Positions 1 through 12,015 are shown, counted from the first letter of the stretch. The stretch is DNA of 64,000 nucleotides from Pseudomarimonas salicorniae (GCF_023156535.1 NZ_JALNMH010000003.1:1-64000); one strand, 5' to 3'. Notes: generated by a model from the sequence alone, not told the origin. Numbers and translations: made by a program.

Positions 1-3637
<3,637 letters not shown>

Positions 3638-3642
3638 ACCCG

Positions 3643-3667
3643 TGTAGGAGCCAGCTTGCTGGCGATC
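3643..3667 (+). repeat. Half copy of palindromic repeat D
   Basis: The segment TGTAGGAGCCAGCTTGCTGG followed by CGATC is identical to the left arm of repeat D at 29067 and 62006. The right arm is missing, so this is a solo half-element just after the epmA stop. Confidence 0.7.
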
Positions 3668-3745
3668 AGCCCTGACTCTGCCACACCCAACCGTAGCTCC
3701 CGCTCCGTTCATCCCTGTCAACCGCCCATCGCGGGCATGACGCTT

Positions 3746-3770
3746 TGCGTTATATAACGCATGGCGTTAT
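3746..3770. promoter_or_regulatory. Probable HigA operator (palindrome upstream of higB)
   Basis: TGCGTTATATAACGCA at 3746-3761 is a perfect 16-bp palindrome. A further half site, GCGTTAT, lies at 3764-3770. It sits 18 bp before the higB start, where HigA and HigBA complexes usually bind to repress their own operon. Assigning it as the operator is inference from position and symmetry. Confidence 0.65.
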
Positions 3771-3779
3771 GATCGGGCG

Positions 3780-4061
3780 GTGATCCGGACCTTCAACGAC
3801 AGGGAAGCCGAGAAGATCTGGGGCGGAACTGCCTCGAAGCGCCTGCCCGCAGACATTCAGCAGGTCGCCCGTCGAAAGCTCCGCATGCTCAACAATGCTG
3901 CCAGCCTTGAAGACTTGCGCGTGGCGCCGGCAAACCGGCTGGAGGCCCTGAAAGGCGACCGGCGCGGCCAGCACAGCATCCGGATCAATGATCAATGGCG
4001 AATCTGTTTCCGCTGGAAGGGCGGTGACGCCTTCGACGTCGAAATCGTCGACTACCACTGA
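3780..4061 (+). CDS. higB: HigB-type toxin (RelE/ParE superfamily)
   Basis: A 93-aa RelE-superfamily toxin of the HigB (killer protein) group; family members are ribosome-dependent mRNA interferases. It starts with GTG, giving MIRTFNDREAEKIWGG, the expected N-terminus of the family. The conserved ARRKLRMLNNA helix, LEALKGDRRGQHSIRIN and the terminal WRICFRW...VEIVDYH strands are all present, so it looks intact. It is followed 15 bp later by higA, and toxin-before-antitoxin order is the hallmark of HigBA. No clear ribosome-binding site precedes the start. Confidence 0.92.
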   Translation: MIRTFNDREAEKIWGGTASKRLPADIQQVARRKLRMLNNAASLEDLRVAPANRLEALKGDRRGQHSIRINDQWRICFRWKGGDAFDVEIVDYH

Positions 4062-4076
4062 TACGCAGGTGCCGTG

Positions 4077-4367
4077 ATGAAAACCCTCCCCAACATCCAC
4101 CCCGGCGAAGTGCTTCTGGAAGAGTTCCTGCAGCCGCTCGGTCTCAGCCAGAACGCCCTGGCCCGCGCCGTGGGCGTGCCCCCTCGCCGCATCAACGAGA
4201 TCGTGCTCGGCAAGCGCAGCATCACCGCCGACACCGCCGTCCGCCTAGCCGCCGCCCTCGGTACGAGCGAGCGATTCTGGCTCGGACTGCAGGCTGACTT
4301 CGACCTGGAAGAGGCACGGCGGGTGCTAGGTGCCAAGCTCGGAAGAATTGAGCGGATTGCGGCTTGA
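4077..4367 (+). CDS. higA: HigA antitoxin, XRE-family DNA-binding protein
   Basis: Antitoxin that neutralises HigB and represses the operon. The 96-aa protein begins NIHPGEVLLEEFLQPLGLSQ, the standard HigA opening, and carries a Cro/C1-type helix-turn-helix (SQNALARAVGVPPRRINEIV). ATG at 4077 is preferred over the in-frame GTG one codon upstream because homologues start near MKTLPNIHPGE. It is the second gene of the pair and likely acts on the palindrome at 3746. Confidence 0.93.
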   Translation: MKTLPNIHPGEVLLEEFLQPLGLSQNALARAVGVPPRRINEIVLGKRSITADTAVRLAAALGTSERFWLGLQADFDLEEARRVLGAKLGRIERIAA

Positions 4368-4506
4368 CTTCTCCAAGCGGGACGGGTGGCACGTGACGTT
4401 CGAGGCAGCCGGCCGGTCGGTTGGCTGGGGACCGATGAAAAGTGCATTCTGACCCCTGTTTCTCAATGCTTTCTGATTTCCCTATGGTCCTCGATATTCG
4501 AAGTCG

Positions 4507-6213
4507 TCACTGCTGTGGTGGACGTTTTAATGCCGCATTTATTGTCTTGACTACTTTGTAGAAGCCTCCGAAGTGCTCGGGACCAGGCTTCGCTGTCAAT
4601 TTGAAGGCCTCCAAGCATTTCCTCTTCAATTGGTTTCGCGCGGACTCTCTTTCCTCCCGCGTCCCGCTGGTAGCTGCCATTACGATGCTTGGATTCTCTG
4701 AAAAAACAGTGCGATGCACAGACTCGGGCAGTAGCCCCTCAATGGCTCGCTTCCCGGCGGAGTCAGTTCCGATGGGCAGAAAGTCGACATCCTTCTTTAG
4801 GCCCAGGGATGAAAGCGAACGTTCTACATCGCTTCGCATATCTAAGTCGAAAGTTATGAAAAGCCGCTCGTACCGGCTCCGAATGAACCTAAGCAATATC
4901 GTATTCTTCAGCGTCCCTACTCCGTCGTAGGGGATTATGTCTCCCACGAACTGGAGTGAGTTGTTTGCATGAGCGGGATCCCTTAGCATCTCGAAGTACT
5001 CGCGATCGGTTTCTCCTTCCACCAGCAGGACTGATTCGCTTTGGCTGCCAAAAAGCGCCTTCCATGGCTTGAACTCGTCAGAGCTCATGCCCAGCGCTTG
5101 GCCAAACGGGGCCATCCAGTTGTCTCCAGAACTGTCAACGCGTTGTGTCGCGCGAAGCGCGCCATAGTGGGTCTTTCGAGATAGGAGAGCATTTGAAGAA
5201 GGATTCGTCTGGCTTAAAAGGTAAGGGCTATGGGTAGTAACGAGGACCTGAATCTGGAACTCTTCTGAAAGGTCTTGAAGCACTCGACCAAATTCCGCCT
5301 GAGCGTAGGGGTGCAAGAAGCTCTCAGGCTCTTCGATTACGATGAGTGGAGTAAGTTTCGATGCGGAGGCTTCGAGTTCACTTATTTGCTTTGCGCGGAA
5401 CAGCCTGTGGAGGATAAGCGTCCGATTCTGTGTACCGCTTCCCCAGTTGTCGAGCGGAACATCGTGCTTGCTGTCGCCGAGGGTTAGATTTAGCGGTAGC
5501 CACCCTAGCTCCATAGGCGGAATAGTCAGGCCAACCTTGTATTTGTTTTCTAGCCTTCCGAGCAGACGCTCCAGTTCCTGTTGATGACCTCGCGCAATTT
5601 TCCCGAGGCCTTTCTCCAGCTGCTTCTTGAGTTTCTCTAGATTCTTGGCGCCCTCACCCGAGAGGTCGCGAAGCGAGCCGAGTCCCTCCTTGTAGCGAAA
5701 ACGCGTTAGCTCGTTCTGAGGCGAATCGTGAAATAGAATGCTGCGAGAAGTTTGAAGCCTTTTAAAGACCTCTTGCGCTTCGATGCCTTCGTAGGTGCTT
5801 GACCGGCAGATCACTGAGACTGAGGGAGTGGATCTTTCTGTTCTGTAGGAAGCTTTCAGGGAAAGCGCTAGCGGAGTCGAATTCGTTTCCAGCTGTAGCT
5901 GTCGCACCAGAAATTGATACAAGCCGGCATCGCTCTCGTGATGAACCAGCAGTTCGATAGAGATCTCAGTTTCTCTCTCCTCTGATGGGGTCTCAAGCCA
6001 CTTTGGGTAGTCGTCTTTAACCGATATTCCGTCTTCCTCGCCGGGGTAATAGTGAGCGTCGTCGTTGTCCCGCATGATCGCGCGGAGCGCGCGCAGCACG
6101 TTTGTCTTTCCCGAGTCGTTGGGGCCACAAATGGCAGTGTAGGAATCCGGGAACTTAAGGGATAGATCTTCGATCGTGCGAAAGTTGCGGATTCGAATTG
6201 CTTCAATTTTCAT
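4507..6213 (-). CDS. OLD-family ATPase with C-terminal TOPRIM nuclease domain
   Basis: A 568-aa protein of the overcoming-lysogeny-defect family, in which an SMC/ABC-like ATPase is joined to a TOPRIM endonuclease. Walker A is GPNDSGKT at residues 30-37. A linker rich in K and E covers about 165-235, Walker B is LIVIEEPESFLHP near 287-299, followed by an H-loop (VTTHSPYLLS). The TOPRIM domain has the acidic start LLVEGETDREYF near 393 and the DLD motif near 451. Family members include phage exclusion nucleases and GajA of Gabija. No UvrD-like GajB helicase is adjacent, so this is not a standard Gabija system. Base composition and codon use are clearly more AT-rich than the flanks, indicating transfer. 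It lies 160 bp downstream of the NERD gene on the same strand. Confidence 0.9.
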   Translation of the reverse strand: MKIEAIRIRNFRTIEDLSLKFPDSYTAICGPNDSGKTNVLRALRAIMRDNDDAHYYPGEEDGISVKDDYPKWLETPSEERETEISIELLVHHESDAGLYQFLVRQLQLETNSTPLALSLKASYRTERSTPSVSVICRSSTYEGIEAQEVFKRLQTSRSILFHDSPQNELTRFRYKEGLGSLRDLSGEGAKNLEKLKKQLEKGLGKIARGHQQELERLLGRLENKYKVGLTIPPMELGWLPLNLTLGDSKHDVPLDNWGSGTQNRTLILHRLFRAKQISELEASASKLTPLIVIEEPESFLHPYAQAEFGRVLQDLSEEFQIQVLVTTHSPYLLSQTNPSSNALLSRKTHYGALRATQRVDSSGDNWMAPFGQALGMSSDEFKPWKALFGSQSESVLLVEGETDREYFEMLRDPAHANNSLQFVGDIIPYDGVGTLKNTILLRFIRSRYERLFITFDLDMRSDVERSLSSLGLKKDVDFLPIGTDSAGKRAIEGLLPESVHRTVFSENPSIVMAATSGTREERESARNQLKRKCLEAFKLTAKPGPEHFGGFYKVVKTINAALKRPPQQ

Positions 6214-6373
6214 TGGTTAGACCCGCCAGTTTAGTTCCCGACCAAGGAAGGCTTTCAACGCTTGGTTTATCCCGAAAGGAGCCCGAGAAGGAGGGATCAG
6301 AACAAGAACAAGAATAAGTGTTAACGTAGCGTTTCTTCTCTAGGTGGCCTGCGCCTGTGCGCCAATGGAAGCG

Positions 6374-7462
6374 CTAGGCGACATGCTGCTCACCTCCGAT
6401 CGCTGCCTTCCGCCCTGCCGCCTCTGCCGCAGCGATTTCATAGCGACGCAGCAGCGCCGCCCGCACACCCGAAGCCTGTCCAGCGGTGAGGGGCGGCCCG
6501 AAACGATCTTGCTTCACGAAGTTCGGCACCTTGCAGTTGTTGACCAGGACATCGCTCATGGCACCCTCGCGGGTGAGGTTGACGTACCAGCCGGGTAGGG
6601 CAAGCACCGGAACCACACGAATTGGCGCGCCAAGTTCCCGGCGCAGCAGATCTTCCAGCCAGCGCGCGTTGCCGCGAGCTTGATCCAGCGGTTTCGTCTC
6701 GACGTGGTCGGGAAAGGCTAAGCGCGCGCCGTTGAACTCGACTTGGGCTGATGCCTTGCCCTTGGCATGAGGCTTCTTGCGCGACTTGGTTTCGATGGCG
6801 AACACCGCGCTGCGCCCGATTACGACGTGATCGATGTTGAAGCCTTGGCCCGGGATGTCATGCAGGACTCGGTACCCCTGCTCGGGTAGGACCTGTAGGT
6901 ACTGCGCGACCGCAAGTTCCGCTGCCAAGCCCTCGCGGTACTGGCGCATCGTTCGCCCTGTCCGAAACAGCTTGACCACGTGCCAGCAAAGGAATGCAAA
7001 GGCGCAGAGCCAGATGATCAGGTCAAGGAGGCGCAGCTCCGTTTGCGCCCATCCAGAGTCTTGGGTACGCAGCGCGAGCCAGGCGCCAATGGTGACCGGT
7101 CCGGTGACAACGATAATCAGAGTCGCTTCGTTAAACTTTTCGCTCAGGTCATCCAACCGCGCCCTCAGGCTCTCACCGGGAAAATGGAAGGGCTGGACAT
7201 TGAGCGGGGAACGACGTCGGTCGCGCCCAATCACCCTCATCCATAGCAGCGCAAAGCCTGCCGCAGAGAGCATGGGTAGGAACATCAGAATTACGATCCA
7301 CACACCGGCCAAGATCTGTCCCCGCCAACCTAGGAGCCGAGCGAGAATGACAAAGATCCTTGTGTCCCGGCAAGAGGGTATGGTCGCGAAGATCCAAGCT
7401 CGGCGGGGCGTGATTCTGAGGGGCCGGTTGCTCTGGGCCTCCACAGATCCAGCTCGAAACAA
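6374..7462 (-). CDS. Membrane-anchored NERD-domain (nuclease-related) protein
   Basis: Up to 362 aa. Two hydrophobic regions (about 50-75 and 115-165, the second probably two segments) precede a NERD domain at about 177-320. The domain keeps the restriction-endonuclease-like catalytic pattern: E in GLAAELAVAQYL, D in FNIDHVVIG, and the E-x-K of AIETKSRKK. NERD domains occur in DNA-processing and defence proteins, often fused to helicases; here the domain is tethered to the membrane instead. The start is uncertain: the longest frame opens with TTG at 7462, and GTG at 7303 or ATG at 7285 would remove part of the unremarkable N-terminus and still keep the first membrane segment. Position just upstream of the OLD nuclease suggests a joint function. 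Confidence 0.8.
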   Translation of the reverse strand: MFRAGSVEAQSNRPLRITPRRAWIFATIPSCRDTRIFVILARLLGWRGQILAGVWIVILMFLPMLSAAGFALLWMRVIGRDRRRSPLNVQPFHFPGESLRARLDDLSEKFNEATLIIVVTGPVTIGAWLALRTQDSGWAQTELRLLDLIIWLCAFAFLCWHVVKLFRTGRTMRQYREGLAAELAVAQYLQVLPEQGYRVLHDIPGQGFNIDHVVIGRSAVFAIETKSRKKPHAKGKASAQVEFNGARLAFPDHVETKPLDQARGNARWLEDLLRRELGAPIRVVPVLALPGWYVNLTREGAMSDVLVNNCKVPNFVKQDRFGPPLTAGQASGVRAALLRRYEIAAAEAAGRKAAIGGEQHVA

Positions 7463-7714
7463 GCGCAGATTGTGTAGTCCGTTGAGCTCGCTTATCCGGT
7501 ACTTGACGACGGCGACCGATTCGGTTCCGATTGACGATAGTGGCGCCCATAAAGTTGGGATCAGCAGCTTGGTCGTCCCTTTCTAAAGCTTGTGGTTTTG
7601 TCGGCTTCCGTAGTGTTGCAAGGAAGTATTAGGTAGGCGATAGGGTGTAGGGTCTGCCGGGACTGTCGCCTCGCGCCGGTCCAAGAAGGGTGGGCTGATT
7701 ACGAGAGGCCGCGA
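7463..7714. promoter_or_regulatory. Divergent intergenic region between NERD and HNH genes
   Basis: About 250 bp separates the divergent NERD and HNH reading frames and must hold both promoters if the longest NERD start is right. Base composition is more mixed than in the surrounding genes. I saw no convincing -35/-10 pair or repeat element. Confidence 0.4.
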
Positions 7715-8662
7715 ATGGCGTTCTGGTGGGTCAACCATAAGCAGACCCGAGACCACGAAGTCCGCGGGGGCTATCTTTGGTCGCCTTACCGAAATCGGAA
7801 CGGGGCGTTCAATCAGACCTACGAAAACATGCGCCACGTGCGAGTAGGCGACACCGTCTTCTCGTTCGCGCATGGCCAGATCGGAGCTATTGGGCGGGTT
7901 GTCGAGGCCGCGGTCGGCGCTCCCAAGCCTACTGAGTTCGGTAGCGTTGGCGACTACTGGGCGGATGAAGGATGGCTCGTCGCCGTGCAGTTTCGGCAGG
8001 TCGCCAGGCCGATCCGACCCACGGAACATGCTGCAGTGATCGGGCCACATCTGCCAGCTCGACATTCGCCGATTCAGACCAATGGTCACGGCAACCAGGG
8101 CTGCTACCTTGCCGCGATCTCCGATGCGCTCGGTCAGCTGCTATTGGCGCTGCTTCGAGAGGACTTGTATCAGATTCCCGAGCCCGAACCCTTTATGGTC
8201 GAGAGGGAGGAGCCTTCTCAGGCAGTGCTCGAAGATGTGCGATTGATTGAGGCCGACCACACCCTCAGCGAAACGATGCGCCTCCAGTTGTCCAGGGCGC
8301 GCATTGGCCAGGGCCTATTCCGCACCCGGGTCATCCTCTCTGACGAAGCTTGTCGCGTCACTGGGGTGACCGACCAACGCGTGCTTCGGGCCAGTCATAT
8401 CAAAGCCTGGCGCGACTCCAGCAATGCCGAGCGACTGAGTCCTCACAATGGCCTCCTGCTCTCGCCGCACGTGGATGTCCTATTCGATAGCAAACTCATC
8501 ACTTTCGAAGACGACGGCAGGATGCACGTGCATCCGTCGCTCCCGGCTGACGTGATGGAACGATGGCATCTCGATCCCGCGAGGAAAGTCGAGCGCTTTC
8601 GGCCGGAGCAGGCCGCGTTTCTCGCCCACCACAGACAGCGATTCGCGGAGAAGGTTCGCTAG
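7715..8662 (+). CDS. HNH endonuclease with EVE/PUA-like N-terminal domain
   Basis: A 315-aa protein with two parts. The N-terminal ~140 residues (FWWVNHKQTRDHEVRGGYLW, then VGDTVFSFAHGQIGAIGRV) resemble the EVE/PUA-like fold used to read modified bases. The C-terminal part is an HNH_2-type nuclease: RASHIKAWRDSSN, then LSPHNGLLLSPHVDVLFD and LITFEDDGRMHVHP, with the expected SHI...N-G...H-x-D-x-LFD pattern. EVE-HNH fusions are usually modification-dependent restriction enzymes, and this is the inferred role. GAGAGG lies just upstream of the ATG. It is divergent from the NERD gene and closes the accessory block. Confidence 0.82.
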   Translation: MAFWWVNHKQTRDHEVRGGYLWSPYRNRNGAFNQTYENMRHVRVGDTVFSFAHGQIGAIGRVVEAAVGAPKPTEFGSVGDYWADEGWLVAVQFRQVARPIRPTEHAAVIGPHLPARHSPIQTNGHGNQGCYLAAISDALGQLLLALLREDLYQIPEPEPFMVEREEPSQAVLEDVRLIEADHTLSETMRLQLSRARIGQGLFRTRVILSDEACRVTGVTDQRVLRASHIKAWRDSSNAERLSPHNGLLLSPHVDVLFDSKLITFEDDGRMHVHPSLPADVMERWHLDPARKVERFRPEQAAFLAHHRQRFAEKVR

Positions 8663-8772
8663 CTGCGCGGGTCACGCGGGCGAGTCTCGGTATGCTGGGC
8701 CGCCGGGTTCCTGGTTGTCACGCGGCAGCCCGCCGCGCCGCGCGCGCCCTTTGTCCTGGCGCAGTCCGTTTT

Positions 8773-8787
8773 CAACACACAGTGTTG
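8773..8787. promoter_or_regulatory. Short inverted repeat upstream of the exported-protein pair
   Basis: CAACAC and GTGTTG flank a 3-bp spacer, giving a perfect 6-3-6 inverted repeat about 100 bp before the ATG at 8885. It could be an operator for the two-gene unit. Only symmetry and position support this. Confidence 0.25.
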
Positions 8788-8884
8788 CATGGACGGAATT
8801 GAACTTAGCCTCCCGAACCACTGTCATTCCTCCTGCGCCGACGCAGATCGGCGGGCGGAATAACAACGACATACGGAGCGAGTG

Positions 8885-10102
8885 ATGAAACCACTATGCA
8901 GGGTCGCGGCCCTGGCGGCTTGCCTGGCCGGGTCGGCGCAGGCGGGGTTGCCATCGGGTCTGGAGGGCAGCTGGTACAGCCCGCCTCAGTCGGGGCATGG
9001 ATTGACGTTCGAGCGGATCGACACCGAGCGGGCGCTGCTGTTCTGGCACGTTTTCGACCCCGAGGGCCGGCCGCTGACGCTGTATATCGAGGCCGCGCTG
9101 GAAGGCGACCGGCTGGTGGGCACGGCGCTGGCGCCGATGGGCATGCGCTTTGGCAGCTTCGATCCGGACGAGCTGGAGCTGCCGGTCTGGGGCGAGGTGA
9201 GCCTGGAGATTCTCGACTGCAACCAGGCAGTGCTGCGCTACGACTCAGTTGAGGCGGGCTACGGCCAGGGCGAGATCCCGCTGACCCGACTGCTGCCGCC
9301 GCGGGATCCGCACTGTTCTCTTACCGCCGCGTCGGACCTGGCAGGCCTGCGCGGCAGCGCTCTGCAGGCGGAGATCCAGCTCTCGAATGACCTTCTCATC
9401 CAGTACCGTGATCCGGTGCGGCTGACCGGAGGGGTCGCCGCAAACGGCCATGTCCTGGTTGCCCGTCCGGGGCACTGGCCTCTGCTCCTGGAGGGCAGGC
9501 CTGCCGGGTCGGCGCCCGGGGAGGTCGAGCTGGATTGGCAGGTACTGGACAACACCTGGTCGAACGCCCTGTTCGGCCAGCAGGCCGAGCAGCTGCGTCC
9601 GACGCAGCCGGTCCTGCAATTCTCCTCCACGCTGCAGTTGAACGAGGACGGCAGCCGGGCATCCGGGCTGCATTTCGCGGATGCTTCGGCCGAGGCGCCC
9701 ACCGAGTTTCGCCTGGGAGTCGAGTCGCCGGGCTGGCCGCGCGGCGATCTGCTTGCCGGGCGCTACGTCACGACGATTGCCGACCCCACCCGGCCCGGGG
9801 AGGCGGCGGCAGATCTGCCGACTCTGGAGGTGCGTGTCGAGGACGATGGCGCGATCTGCCTGCGGCTGGAGGCCGATGTCTCGACCGACTGCCTGATGCA
9901 GGGTCGGGTGACCCCGGTGGGCGAGGACCTCTACGACCTCGAGCTGAGTTCGCTTGATCCTGACGAGCCGTCCTATCAGGGGTTGGCGCGCTTCGGTGTC
10001 TACTACCTGGTGATCATCCGCCGCTTCTACGTCGAGCTGATGGCAAGCAACGGCAGCCGAGGGCTGTCGATGAGGGCGGTACTGCAGGAGGATCAGCCAT
10101 GA
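8885..10102 (+). CDS. Exported protein with GSWY-type N-terminal domain, copy 1
   Basis: A 405-aa secreted or periplasmic protein of unknown function. A signal peptide (ending near AGSAQAG) is followed by a ~130-residue module with GLEGSWYSPPQSGHGLTFE, LLFWHVFDPEGRPLTLYIEA, MGMRFGSFDP and a conserved cysteine in LEILDCNQAVLRY. Similar modules (G-x-W-[YF]-x-P-x3-G-x-G) recur in exported proteins of proteobacteria. The rest of the protein is predicted to be beta-rich and I do not recognise it. ATG at 8885 is chosen over GTG at 8882 because GGAG at 8875 gives proper spacing. The next gene is a paralogue overlapping by 4 bp. Confidence 0.85.
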   Translation: MKPLCRVAALAACLAGSAQAGLPSGLEGSWYSPPQSGHGLTFERIDTERALLFWHVFDPEGRPLTLYIEAALEGDRLVGTALAPMGMRFGSFDPDELELPVWGEVSLEILDCNQAVLRYDSVEAGYGQGEIPLTRLLPPRDPHCSLTAASDLAGLRGSALQAEIQLSNDLLIQYRDPVRLTGGVAANGHVLVARPGHWPLLLEGRPAGSAPGEVELDWQVLDNTWSNALFGQQAEQLRPTQPVLQFSSTLQLNEDGSRASGLHFADASAEAPTEFRLGVESPGWPRGDLLAGRYVTTIADPTRPGEAAADLPTLEVRVEDDGAICLRLEADVSTDCLMQGRVTPVGEDLYDLELSSLDPDEPSYQGLARFGVYYLVIIRRFYVELMASNGSRGLSMRAVLQEDQP

Positions 10103-11322
10103 GCCTGGCCACGATGACCGCATCACGGGGGCGCTGGCTGGCCCTGGCCTGTGCGCTCGGTGGCTTGCTGGCGCAGGGGCCGGCGCATGCGCTGCCTCCT
10201 GGACTCGACGGCAGCTGGTTTGATCCGGCGCACCCCGGCCACGGTCTGACCGTCGAACGGATCGACGCCGGACGCGCGCTGGTCTTCTGGCACGCCTTCG
10301 ACACCCACGGCCGGCCGCTCACCCTGTACATCGAAGCCAGGGTCGAGGGCGACACACTGCGCGGCGAGGCTTTGGCACCGCAGGGCATGCGTTTTGGCGT
10401 GTTCGACCCGCAAACGCTGCAGCTGCCGGAGTGGGGCGAGGTCAACCTGCAGTTCAGTGACTGCCGCACTGCGCTGCTGCGCTGGCGCGGGCTGGATTCC
10501 GAATACGGAGAAGGCCAGGCAACGCTGCAGCGGCTGCTGCCGCTCAGCGACTCGGCGTGCAGCCTGGCTGCGCCGGCGGGGTTGCCCGGCATGGATGGCT
10601 ATCGGGTCAGCGGCTATCTGAATGGGGACTTCACCGTCGAGGGGCAGGGCGGCCCGAAGCGAAGCCTTTGGGTCAGCGGGCATGTCGATCCGGAGGGCGT
10701 CCTGCGCGCCACGGTGGAACCCTTTCCCGGCGCCCATTTGTCCGATACTCCAGTGCTGATCGGCGAGCCCCTGCCGTCCGCTTCGGGCCGCGCAGAGCTG
10801 CAGGTGCGCTACCTGCGCAATCGGCTGGGCGACCTGCTGGATCAGGCCTTTGGCGACCCGGTCTCGACGGTCGAAGGCGGCGCGTTCCCGCTGCAGCTGA
10901 AGACCCGCAGCGAGCCGCGCGGTGCCGCGGCTTACGACTACACCGGTCGCGTGCACGGCGTCGACGAGATCGACATCCGTGTCGAGCCCTGGTCGCGAGA
11001 GCGCGTCAGGTTCGGCATCTACGGTGACCCCGCCAATGGCGAACTGCAGATCCGCAGCGACGGCACGCTGTGTCTCCGCATCCTCGGCGACCCGCCTTCC
11101 ACGACCTGCCGTTTCAGCGGACGGATGCTCAGCCAGGGCGAGGCCAGCTTCCGTTTCGAGCTGCAGGAGACCGGCAGGGGGCAGCCGCCGTTCATTGGAA
11201 CCGGTGTCGGGCACGACTCCGCAGAGGGCGGCTGGCCGATGACCTCGGTGAAGATGATCGGCGACAACGGTGTTGAGGGCTTCTACTACGAGTCGAATCG
11301 GTTTGTTCCCACTGGCGGTTGA
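10099..11322 (+). CDS. Exported protein with GSWY-type N-terminal domain, copy 2
   Basis: A 407-aa paralogue of the preceding gene. After a signal peptide (ending near GPAHA) it repeats the module: GLDGSWFDPAHPGHGLTVE, LVFWHAFDTHGRPLTLYIEA, QGMRFGVFDP, WGEVNLQFSDC and YGEGQATLQRLLP. The two proteins are clearly alike over about residues 25-150 and then diverge almost completely. The ATGA overlap implies one operon. Function unknown; a shared surface or periplasmic role is likely. Confidence 0.85.
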   Translation: MSLATMTASRGRWLALACALGGLLAQGPAHALPPGLDGSWFDPAHPGHGLTVERIDAGRALVFWHAFDTHGRPLTLYIEARVEGDTLRGEALAPQGMRFGVFDPQTLQLPEWGEVNLQFSDCRTALLRWRGLDSEYGEGQATLQRLLPLSDSACSLAAPAGLPGMDGYRVSGYLNGDFTVEGQGGPKRSLWVSGHVDPEGVLRATVEPFPGAHLSDTPVLIGEPLPSASGRAELQVRYLRNRLGDLLDQAFGDPVSTVEGGAFPLQLKTRSEPRGAAAYDYTGRVHGVDEIDIRVEPWSRERVRFGIYGDPANGELQIRSDGTLCLRILGDPPSTTCRFSGRMLSQGEASFRFELQETGRGQPPFIGTGVGHDSAEGGWPMTSVKMIGDNGVEGFYYESNRFVPTGG

Positions 11323-11365
11323 ACGCCGGAGCGGGGCGGGCATGATGACAGGTCAGGCGCAGCGC

Positions 11366-11919
11366 CATCGGGTGTGCCTTGGCGCGCCGGGAAGGGCCGC
11401 TTGACGGTACGCACGGTGCGGCGAGCCGCACCCTATGACGCTGGACTCGTTCGCCCTGAGGTATCGAAGGGCGAAGCGTCAGGTCGCCGAGGCCGTTCGT
11501 GCTTCGATACCTCAGCACGAACGGCATTGGGCGTGGCGGGGAGGGCGGGGCGACAGAGCGGTAGCCCATAGGGTGTGTCCTGGGCGCACCGATACGGCCC
11601 TTCCGACGGCAAGCACGGTGCGGCGAGCCGCACCCTATGACGCGGGTTCGCCCTGAGGTATCGAAGGGCGAACCCCCATTCTGCGGCGGCCCTTGGTGCT
11701 TCGATACCTCAGCACGATCGGCGTCGGGCGTGGCGGTTAGGGCGGGGTGTCCGAGCAGCAGCCCATAGGGTGTGCCTTGGCGCGCCGATACGCGCATTCG
11801 GACGGTACGCACGGTGCGGCGAGCCGCACCCTATGACGCTGGTTCGCCCTGAGGTATCGAAGGGCGAAGCCTCAGGTTGCGACGGCCGTGCGTGCTTCGA
11901 TACCTCAGCACGAACGGCT
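11366..11919 (+). repeat. Alternating A-B palindromic repeat array (three A, three B)
   Basis: This fills most of the 693-bp gap at 11323-12015. A copies lie at 11366-11437, 11567-11639 and 11764-11835; each is about 72 bp with terminal inverted repeats CATAGGGTG/CACCCTATG (one arm of the first copy has a mismatch). B copies lie at about 11448-11525, 11645-11722 and 11841-11919. Each B has two hairpins, TTCGCCCTGAGGTATCGAAG... and TTCGTGCTTCGATACCTCAG, which are inverted relative to each other. The A-B unit repeats with a period of about 198-200 bp. Short frames inside are translations of the repeats, not genes. Confidence 0.9.
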
Positions 11920-12015
11920 TGGGGTGGGGCGGGCGCCGCCAGGTAGTCGGGGTCGTGCCCGGCCTGTATCGCCTGAGCCCTGTCCCCACCCGGTCGACCG
12001 GCCTATCATCGCGGC

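Noticed and set aside
4507-7462. Gabija defence system
   Set aside because: GajA-like OLD-TOPRIM protein is present but the obligatory UvrD-like GajB helicase is not next to it; the neighbour is a NERD nuclease.
11366-11919. CRISPR array
   Set aside because: Periodic repeats are present, but units are ~72-80 bp palindromes of two kinds with conserved material between them and no cas genes.
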